A DNA stretch of 64,000 nucleotides from Amycolatopsis palatopharyngis (GTDB lineage: Bacteria; Actinomycetota; Actinomycetes; Mycobacteriales; Pseudonocardiaceae): NCBI RefSeq assembly GCF_003385185.1, contig NZ_PQHZ01000016.1, positions 54,401 to 118,400 on the forward strand, read 5' to 3'. The notes beneath the pieces were generated by a model. It had not been told where the DNA came from. It was given only the letters and a program-made list of their open reading frames with translations, and ran no database searches. The position numbers and the translations under genes were made by a program. Shown here piece after piece: positions 58,583-64,000 of this stretch (the first letter of the stretch is position 1; the number at the start of each line of letters is the position of its first letter).

Positions 58583-59305
58583 CTAGCGGAGCGTAACGGT
58601 TACCGCTTGCCCGAGTGACGCCGACGCCAGCGTGGTGGCGGACGCCACCGGGACGGACAGCAGCACGAGTGGGCCACCGTCGGGCCCAGGGCGAAGACCA
58701 CCTCGAGGGTCGTCGGCGGCCGGCAGCACGGCCAGCACCGTGGCGGTTCCGGCGTCGTCGTCGATGAGCTGTGGATCCGAGTCGTCTGCCGCGGCGGTCA
58801 CGACACTGACCCGCGTGCCGGCGTGCAGGAGACCGGCGATGCCCGGATCGGCGAGGCGGACGGGCACGGTGGCGGTGCCTGGCGCGGTGGGCCGGGCGCC
58901 GACCAGTCGTGCGTCGGTGAGGAACTCGCCTGCCCGGACGGCCCCCGCGAGCGGGCGTCCCAGTGCTTTGTCCGGGGCGCGGATCGCCCCGCCGGGACGC
59001 AGCGACTCGGGGACATCGGCGACCCGCACGTCATCGGCGGCGAGACTGGTGCCGAGCGGGAGGTCACGCGCGGCCACCAGGGTGGGCAGCGTGGGTTCCG
59101 CACCGGTGGCGGCGGGATGCACCGCCAGTACGGTCGCGAGTACCAGCAGCGCGACGGACAGCGCCCAGCGGACGAGAGTCACGGGTCGCGCCCTGGCGAA
59201 GAAGCCGAGCAGGGCTCGCCAGCGGTGCCGGGAACGGGAACGTCCGGGTGGAGCCACCTCGTTCGTCGATCTCCCTGGCCGCACTGCTCGCATCGCAACC
59301 CCCAT
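58583..59305 (-). CDS. SAF-domain (CpaB-like) membrane-anchored protein
   Basis: 240 residues from ATG 59305 (ATG 59293 possible). A single transmembrane helix at ~43-65 (LVRWALSVALLVLATVLAVH), then an SAF domain (VAARDLPLGTSLAADDVRVA, GRPLAGAVRAGEFLTDARLV) and a C-terminal part with VRLADPGIAGLLHAGTRVSV. SAF/CpaB proteins guide Flp pilus assembly, but this gene is outside any tad cluster, so its role is uncertain. It is transcribed on the strand of mscL with 68 bp between. Confidence 0.8.
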   Translation of the reverse strand: MGVAMRAVRPGRSTNEVAPPGRSRSRHRWRALLGFFARARPVTLVRWALSVALLVLATVLAVHPAATGAEPTLPTLVAARDLPLGTSLAADDVRVADVPESLRPGGAIRAPDKALGRPLAGAVRAGEFLTDARLVGARPTAPGTATVPVRLADPGIAGLLHAGTRVSVVTAAADDSDPQLIDDDAGTATVLAVLPAADDPRGGLRPGPDGGPLVLLSVPVASATTLASASLGQAVTVTLR

Positions 59306-59435
59306 CTCGACCTGCGGACGGCGAGTCGTCCTCGCCCGGCCCGATCGACGTTAGGGGCGGGAGCGCGCGATCCGGAAGGACGGAATCACGCGCCTGTGGA
59401 CAACTCAGGGGGTGTGGATGAACCGGTGAGGCCGG

Positions 59436-59825
59436 TCAGGAAGCGGCAGCGGCCTTCGACGTGGAGGACGAGCTCGAGGAACCGGAGGACGCCGACGTGG
59501 ACGACGTGGAAGACGTCGAAGAAGTGGAAGACGAAGAGGAGTCCGAGGACGAACTGCTGGAGGACTCGGACTTCGCCGAGCCGTTCGAGTCGCCGCTCTT
59601 GCTCTCGCCTGCCGGTTTCGCTTCGGACTTGCTGGACCTCGCGGAGTCGGAGCGGGCGTCGTTGCGGTAGAAACCGCTTCCCTTGAAGATCACGCCGACC
59701 GAACCGAACAGCTTGCGCAACTGGCCGGAGCACTGGGGGCACTCGGTCAGGCTCGGGTCGGAGAACGACTGCACCGTGTCGAAACGGTGGTCGCATTCCT
59801 TGCAGGCGTACTGGTACGTGGGCAC
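59436..59825 (-). CDS. FmdB-type zinc-ribbon protein, Ruc-like chaperone
   Basis: 129 residues from GTG 59825 (AAGGAG 6 nt upstream). The N-terminal ~50 residues form an FmdB zinc ribbon, TYQYACKECDHRFDTVQSF followed by LTECPQCSGQL, with two CxxC pairs. The rest is a low-complexity Ser/Thr/Lys/Glu tail of ~75 residues that must be disordered. M. tuberculosis Rv0991c (Ruc), at the same locus, is a heat-induced redox-regulated chaperone with such a tail. A CIRCE element overlaps the promoter, so HrcA/heat control is expected here too. Confidence 0.85.
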   Translation of the reverse strand: MPTYQYACKECDHRFDTVQSFSDPSLTECPQCSGQLRKLFGSVGVIFKGSGFYRNDARSDSARSSKSEAKPAGESKSGDSNGSAKSESSSSSSSDSSSSSTSSTSSTSSTSASSGSSSSSSTSKAAAAS

Positions 59826-59842
59826 GGGGGCTCCTTCGCGAG

Positions 59843-59869
59843 TTGGCACTCGATCCGCGAGAGTGCTAA
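59843..59869 (-). promoter_or_regulatory. CIRCE (HrcA operator)
   Basis: TTGGCACTC, a 9-bp spacer and GAGTGCTAA match the CIRCE consensus TTAGCACTC-N9-GAGTGCTAA with a single base difference. It is 18 bp upstream of the FmdB/Ruc-like start codon, in the position expected for repression by HrcA and induction by heat or unfolded protein. Confidence 0.9.
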
Positions 59870-60061
59870 CCCAATTCTGCGGGACGACATTCCCCGAGCG
59901 CAAACACGGATTCGTCACAGCTGGTCACGAGCCCTGTTCGCGTCTCACTCGCCGGCTGGGCCAGCGCAGGGCCGCACCACACTCGGTGCCGTACCCGGGT
60001 CGGTCAGGTGCGGATCGCGTGCGGCCACACATCACAGCACACCGGGCCAAGCCGGATCCAC

Positions 60062-60664
60062 TCACGGTTCGCCTTGTTCGGGAAGCGCCAGCATCCCCCG
60101 TCCGGGTGTGAGTACAGCGTCCATGCGCGTGTCGTGTGCTTCGGCAGGCAGCCGTCGGACGAGTTCTGTGTCGCGAATCACGGCGATGAACACCGTTCCC
60201 GGTCTCGTCAACGGCAGGGTCCGGTCGTAGTAGCCCGCGCCCCTGCCCAGTCGCACACCGCGGTGGTCCACGGCCAGCGCGGGCACCAGCACCACCTCGG
60301 CTGCCGCCACTCCGGTAGGCCCTAGCCGCTCCCCCGCGGGTTCCATGACCCCGCGGAATCGGCCCTCGACCAGGAGCGGGCTGCCGGTGTACTCGGCCCA
60401 GTCGAGCGGACCGGGGCGTGGCGGGACGATCGGCAACAGCACTCGGGAGCCTCGATCGCGCAGTGCGTCGAGCAGCGCGAGCGAGCCGGGTTCGGCACCG
60501 AACGGGACGTAGCAGCATACGGTCCCGGCCTGGATGCTCGCGGTCGCGAGAGCCAGGGCGTCGGCCTCGGCCGCATGCTGGGCCGGTGGTACCTCGGCGC
60601 GCCTGGCGAGCAGGTGCGCGCGCCACTCCGCCTTGCTCGGACGCTCATTGCCACAGGGGTGCAC
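60062..60664 (-). CDS. 5-formyltetrahydrofolate cyclo-ligase
   Basis: 200 residues from GTG 60664. The family is recognised by RPSKAEWRAHLLARRAEVPP at the N-terminus, VLLPIVPPRPGPLDWAEYTG and the nucleotide/folate motif VRLGRGAGYYDRTLPL near residue 155. It converts 5-formyl-THF plus ATP to 5,10-methenyl-THF. It is divergent from galU with 24 bp between the starts, as in the M. tuberculosis Rv0992c/Rv0993 pair. Confidence 0.9.
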   Translation of the reverse strand: MHPCGNERPSKAEWRAHLLARRAEVPPAQHAAEADALALATASIQAGTVCCYVPFGAEPGSLALLDALRDRGSRVLLPIVPPRPGPLDWAEYTGSPLLVEGRFRGVMEPAGERLGPTGVAAAEVVLVPALAVDHRGVRLGRGAGYYDRTLPLTRPGTVFIAVIRDTELVRRLPAEAHDTRMDAVLTPGRGMLALPEQGEP

Positions 60665-60688
60665 GTCGCCAGGTTAGGCTTTGCGCCC

Positions 60689-61594
60689 ATGACGGGCGCC
60701 GCGAATAACCAGACGTTCCGAACCGCAATCGTGCCTGCCGCAGGCCTTGGCACGAGGTTTCTGCCGACGACGAAGGCAGTACCCAAGGAACTGCTGCCCG
60801 TGGTCGACACTCCGGGCATCGAACTCGTCGCCGCCGAGGCGGCGGCCGCAGGCGCGAATCGCCTGGTGATCGTCACCTCACCGGGCAAGGAATCGGTGGT
60901 CGACTACTTCCGGGACGCTCCCGAACTGGAGCGGACGCTGGAGCGCAAGGGCAAGACCGAGCTGCTGGAGAAGGTCCGCAGGGCACCCGGGCTGCTGGAC
61001 GTCGAGGTGGCGATCCAGCACGAGGCGCTCGGCCTCGGGCACGCGGTGGCGCAGGCCGAGGCGAACCTCACCGAGGAGGACACCTGTGTCGCCGTGCTGC
61101 TGCCGGACGACCTGGTGCTGCCCACCGGTGTCCTGGACCGGATGGCGCAGGTGCGGGCGCGTTACGGCGGCAGCGTGCTCTGCGCGTTCGACATCCCGAA
61201 GGAGCAGATTGCCGCGTACGGGGTGTTCGACGTGCAGGACACCGAGGATTCCGACGTCAAGCGCGTGCACGGGATGGTGGAGAAGCCCGCGCCGGAGGAC
61301 GCGCCTTCGACGTATGCGGCGGCGGGCAGATACCTGCTCGATACGGCGATATTCGACGCGCTGAAGCAGATCACCCCAGGATCCGGTGGGGAACTGCAGC
61401 TCACCGACGCGGTGGCGCTGTTGATCGAGCAGGGGCACCCTGTGCATGTCGTCGTTCACCGTGGAGGGCGGCATGACCTCGGCAACCCTGGCGGCTTCCT
61501 GCGCGCTGCCGTCGACTTCGCCCTCGACCACCCCGAGTACGGACCGTCCCTACGTGATTGGCTGGCCGAACGGATCGGAAACCCCCGCTCATGA
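60689..61594 (+). CDS. galU: UTP-glucose-1-phosphate uridylyltransferase
   Basis: 301 residues from ATG 60689. The nucleotidyltransferase motif AIVPAAGLGTRFLPTTKAVP and KELLPVVDTP are present, with LPDDLVLPTGVLDRMA (Asp metal ligand) and HDLGNPGGFLRAAVDFAL near the C-terminus. It makes UDP-glucose for envelope glycans and for GalT. Its last codons overlap the glp start (ATGA), so galU, glp and the RimJ-like gene form an operon, conserved in mycobacteria and corynebacteria. Confidence 0.95.
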   Translation: MTGAANNQTFRTAIVPAAGLGTRFLPTTKAVPKELLPVVDTPGIELVAAEAAAAGANRLVIVTSPGKESVVDYFRDAPELERTLERKGKTELLEKVRRAPGLLDVEVAIQHEALGLGHAVAQAEANLTEEDTCVAVLLPDDLVLPTGVLDRMAQVRARYGGSVLCAFDIPKEQIAAYGVFDVQDTEDSDVKRVHGMVEKPAPEDAPSTYAAAGRYLLDTAIFDALKQITPGSGGELQLTDAVALLIEQGHPVHVVVHRGGRHDLGNPGGFLRAAVDFALDHPEYGPSLRDWLAERIGNPRS

Positions 61595-62886
61595 CCGAAC
61601 CCGAACCGATTCCCGCCCCCGGGGCGCCGGAGGCACTGGATTCCGCCGAGCCCGCCACCGACTTCCGCCCGGTGGAAGCCCAGATCGATGCCGTGCTGGG
61701 CGCGGCAGTGCGCCCGAGACCCGTGCGCGTCGCGATCTCCGAGGCGCAGGGTCTGCTGTGTGCGGAGGAGGTCGTGGCCGAGCACGCGTTGCCCGGCTTC
61801 GACCAGGCCGCCGTGGATGGCTACGCGGTACGCAGCGTTGACGTCCGTGCGGTCGGGGACGAACCGGTGCAGTTGCCGGTGGTGGGGGAGATCGCCGCCG
61901 GGTCCCGGCAGCCGCGCAGACTGCAGCCGGGTCAGGCCGTCCGCGTGGCGACCGGCGCCCCGCTGCCGACCCTGGCCGACGCGGTGGTGCCGACGTCGTT
62001 CACCGACGGGCACCAGGCCAAGGTGACCGTGCATCGGCCGGTGCCCTCGGCCGGATACGTCCGGCGGACCGGTGAGGACGTGCAGATCGGCGATGTGGCC
62101 GTGCGGCAGGGCGACACGATCGGCTCCGCACAGGTGGGCCTGCTCGCCGCGGTCGGCCGATCCAAGGTGCTGGTGTACCCCCGGCCACGGGTGTCGATCG
62201 TGTCCGTTGGTGACGAGCTGGTCGACATCGACCGCACGCCGACGGTCGGCCAGGTCTACGACGTGAACTCGTATGCGTTGTCGGCCGCCGCGCGTGACGC
62301 CGGTGCGGAGGTCAGCAGGGTCGGCATCGTCCCGAGCGATCCGAAGCGGCTGCGGGAGATCGTCGAGGGCAGGCTCCTGATGTCGGAGATCGTGGTCGTC
62401 GCGGGCGGGGCCGGTGGCAACATCGGTGACGAGGTGCACGCGGCGCTTTCCGACCTCGGCAACATCGACATGACCAGGGTCGCGATGCATCCCGGTTCGG
62501 TGCAGGGCTTCGGGAGGCTGGGCCCGGACTCGGTCCCGACGTTCCTGATCCCGGCCAACCCGATGAGCGCCCTGGTGGTCTTCGAGGTGCTGATCCGGCC
62601 GTTGATCCGCGCGGCCCGCGGCACCAGGAATCCGCATCGGCGGGTCGTGGGCGCCAGGTTGCTTTCGCCGATCACCTCGACCAAGGGCCGCAAGGGTTTT
62701 CTGCGTGGGCAGCTGCTGCGCGACGAGGGCAATGGCGAGTACCTGGTGCAGCCGCTCGGGACGTCGGGTGCGCACCTGCTGGCCTCGCTGGCGGAGGCGA
62801 ACTGCCTGATCACCGTTGACGAGGATCTGACCGAGGTGTCCGTGGGCGAACAGGTCAAGGTGACCTTCCTTGCCCAGCGCACGTAG
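61591..62886 (+). CDS. glp: Gephyrin-like molybdotransferase Glp (MoeA family)
   Basis: 431 residues from ATG 61591, co-translated with galU. MoeA domain arrangement: FDQAAVDGYAVRSVDVRAVG, then PRPRVSIVSVGDELVDIDRT, VVAGGAGGNIGDEVHAAL (in the site where canonical MoeA reads GGxSxGDxD) and HPGSVQGFGRLGPDSVPTFL. In Corynebacterium Glp binds the FtsZ ring together with GlpR, and is a moonlighting MoeA paralog. The gene for a GlpR/SepX homolog begins 0.95 kb downstream, consistent with a cell-division role; catalysis remains possible. Confidence 0.9.
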   Translation: MTEPEPIPAPGAPEALDSAEPATDFRPVEAQIDAVLGAAVRPRPVRVAISEAQGLLCAEEVVAEHALPGFDQAAVDGYAVRSVDVRAVGDEPVQLPVVGEIAAGSRQPRRLQPGQAVRVATGAPLPTLADAVVPTSFTDGHQAKVTVHRPVPSAGYVRRTGEDVQIGDVAVRQGDTIGSAQVGLLAAVGRSKVLVYPRPRVSIVSVGDELVDIDRTPTVGQVYDVNSYALSAAARDAGAEVSRVGIVPSDPKRLREIVEGRLLMSEIVVVAGGAGGNIGDEVHAALSDLGNIDMTRVAMHPGSVQGFGRLGPDSVPTFLIPANPMSALVVFEVLIRPLIRAARGTRNPHRRVVGARLLSPITSTKGRKGFLRGQLLRDEGNGEYLVQPLGTSGAHLLASLAEANCLITVDEDLTEVSVGEQVKVTFLAQRT

Positions 62887-62890
62887 CGCT

Positions 62891-63562
62891 ATGTCGACAC
62901 CGGCAAGTGGCAGTGCATATCAGGTCGAATCGCGCCATCCTGGCTGGCCGGCGCGTCCAGGTGCCCTTCGAGTTCCGGCCGGGGTAGTGGCGCTGCGGCC
63001 GGTACGCCTGCGTGACGCGGGCGAGTGGAGCAAGCTGCGGCTGCGCGACCGCGCGTACCTCGAGCGCTGGGAACCGACCGCCCCTGGACCGTGGGACGAC
63101 CGCAACTCCATGGTGGCGTGGTTGCCTCAATGGACGAGTCTGCGCAGGCTCGGCAGGCAGGGAATGTGCCTGCCGTTCGCGATCACCGTCGAAGGAAGGT
63201 TCGCGGGCCAGATCACGCTCGGCAACGTCATCCGGGCTTCGCTGCGCTCGGCCTGGATCGGGTACTGGGTGTCCTCGGAACTGGCGGGCGGGGGCGTCGC
63301 GACCGCGGCCGTGGCGCTGGCCGTCGATCACGCGTTCGCCGAGGCCGGTCTGCACCGGGTGGAGGCGACCGTGCGCCCGGAGAACGGTGCGAGCCTGCGG
63401 GTGCTGGCGAAAGCGGGATTCCGGGAGGAAGGGCTGTTCCTGCGCTACCTGGACGTCGCGGGAGCGTGGCGGGACCACCTCTGCTTCGCGATGACGACCG
63501 AGGAGGCCGGGGACGGTTTACGGGCGCGTCTCGTCCGATCGGGTCGCGCAGAACACGCCTGA
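62891..63562 (+). CDS. RimJ/RimL-like GNAT acetyltransferase
   Basis: 223 residues from ATG 62891 (a TTG at 62870 inside glp could extend it). The acetyltransferase fold is VALRPVRLRDAGEWSKLRLR, AGQITLGNVIRASLRSAWIG, GVATAAVALAVDHAFAEAGL (motif A) and NGASLRVLAKAGFREEGLFL. Position after galU-glp is that of M. tuberculosis rimJ (Rv0995). Probably acetylates a protein N-terminus; the target is unproven. The repeat block follows in its 3' flank. Confidence 0.88.
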   Translation: MSTPASGSAYQVESRHPGWPARPGALRVPAGVVALRPVRLRDAGEWSKLRLRDRAYLERWEPTAPGPWDDRNSMVAWLPQWTSLRRLGRQGMCLPFAITVEGRFAGQITLGNVIRASLRSAWIGYWVSSELAGGGVATAAVALAVDHAFAEAGLHRVEATVRPENGASLRVLAKAGFREEGLFLRYLDVAGAWRDHLCFAMTTEEAGDGLRARLVRSGRAEHA

Positions 63563-63580
63563 TTCGCGGATCCCGATGGG

Positions 63581-63639
63581 TATGTCCCCAATGTGGCATT
63601 GGGGAACTTGAACGTCCCCAATGCCACATTGGGGACATA
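63581..63639. repeat. Palindromic repeat, perfect 25-bp inverted arms
   Basis: Left arm 63581-63605 and right arm 63615-63639 are perfectly complementary around a 9-nt loop, and each arm itself contains CCCCAATG...CATTGGGG. It is a two-unit copy of the 30-bp-period element at 8315-8427. Located 18 bp after the acetyltransferase stop, it can act as a terminator. Confidence 0.9.
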
Positions 63640-63831
63640 CCGACCCCGTTACCACATCATGGGGATTTCACCTAGTTCAGTGATGACTTTTCAAGATCTG
63701 CTGCGGCGTGGCACTCCCTCTCGTGTGACTCCTGTGGCTAGCGTGACAAGAGGAGACAAGGATGGTTGTGCACCTGCCAGTGCATGAACCGGCTTTGGTG
63801 TAGGGACAAAGGTCGGGGGAGGTGACGGGAG

Positions 63832-64000
63832 ATGCCGAGCTCGTTGATCATCATCGCGCTGGCAGCAGCGTGGCTCGTGGTTTTGGTTCCGATGGTCGCG
63901 CGCAAGCGTCAGGAAATCGCGCAGACGAACGACTCAGCACTGGCCGCCCGCGTCGTGCGGGCAGGCGGGGGGCGGGGAGTTTTCGCTGCACCTGCTGGGG
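63832..64000 (+). CDS. GlpR/SepX-like divisome membrane protein (3' end beyond window)
   Basis: Only the first 56 codons are in the window, from ATG 63832 behind GGGGGAGGTGACGGGAG. MPSSLIIIALAAAWLVVLVP is an N-terminal membrane anchor, followed by MVARKRQEIAQTNDSALAAR. This start and its position downstream of galU-glp-rimJ match the actinobacterial GlpR/SepX family, membrane proteins that interact with Glp and/or the FtsZ ring in Corynebacterium and Streptomyces. The cytoplasmic part is not visible. Confidence 0.8.
   Translation, partial: MPSSLIIIALAAAWLVVLVPMVARKRQEIAQTNDSALAARVVRAGGGRGVFAAPAG

Noticed and set aside
1..64000. A defence system, prophage or secondary-metabolite core cluster
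   Set aside because: No nuclease/helicase defence pairs, phage structural genes, or PKS/NRPS modules were seen; the unusual loci are those listed in the findings.

Overview
The window is 64 kb of high-GC DNA (many GTG/TTG starts, strong G/C third-position bias, very short intergenic gaps) from a filamentous-type actinobacterium. The Glp/GlpR(SepX) pair, the MprAB-PepD-MoaB2-MscL-Ruc-GalU-Glp-RimJ gene order known from mycobacteria, and the dense one- and two-component regulators point to the Pseudonocardiaceae/Amycolatopsis neighbourhood. That assignment is inferred from content, not from a phylogenetic marker. No prophage, CRISPR array, plasmid function or defence island was seen.

Layout. 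0-4.5 kb: fatty-acid/acyl-CoA catabolism (acyl-CoA dehydrogenase; an acyl-CoA ligase, enoyl-CoA hydratase and TetR operon). 4.5-8.2 kb: amidohydrolase, GNAT acetyltransferase, DtxR/MntR-type regulator, DUF574 methyltransferase. 8.4-12.1 kb: LuxR-type two-component system facing an ABC exporter. 12.1-18.8 kb: an ArsR regulator diverging from a half-size P450-like protein plus a PEP-mutase-like enzyme, then DUF1989, isochorismatase, GlxA-type, hydrolase and LysR genes. 18.9-19.9 kb: secreted GH19 chitinase with a DasR-type operator. 19.9-22.1 kb: ECF sigma factor, MarR and an AhpD/CMD protein. 22.7-26.3 kb: alkane hydroxylase operon (AlkB-rubredoxin fusion, ferredoxin, reductase, TetR). 26.3-31.1 kb: TrmO, a Tat-exported beta-helix protein, threonine ammonia-lyase, a winged-helix protein.

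31.2-37.7 kb holds two secreted subtilases in opposite orientation around a large LuxR-family ATPase regulator. Their PKD-domain ends and terminators form a 338-bp inverted repeat that I count as about 98.5% identical. 37.7-40.8 kb: TetR with a clear palindromic operator, a nitrilase-family amidase and an APC permease. 40.8-43.7 kb: HxlR, DHFR-like and PNPOx-like genes, one intact and one frameshifted VOC gene, and tRNA-Arg(CCT). 43.9-45.3 kb: orphan response regulator, two tandem 97-bp repeats carrying micro-ORFs, TRIC-type channel.

45.4-64 kb is the conserved envelope/stress and cofactor backbone: MprA/MprB-like system, (DeoR, GalT), PepD-like HtrA protease, MoaB2, MscL, SAF protein, FmdB/Ruc-like chaperone under a CIRCE element, 5-formyl-THF cyclo-ligase, GalU, Glp, RimJ-like acetyltransferase and the start of GlpR/SepX. 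It is interrupted by a 51.3-57.1 kb glycosylation cluster (two nucleotide-sugar/glycosyl transferases, membrane protein, two-component system, epimerase) that ends at a 112-bp MITE-like element. Two copies of a 30-bp-period palindromic repeat (8.3 and 63.6 kb) lie in 3' gene flanks.
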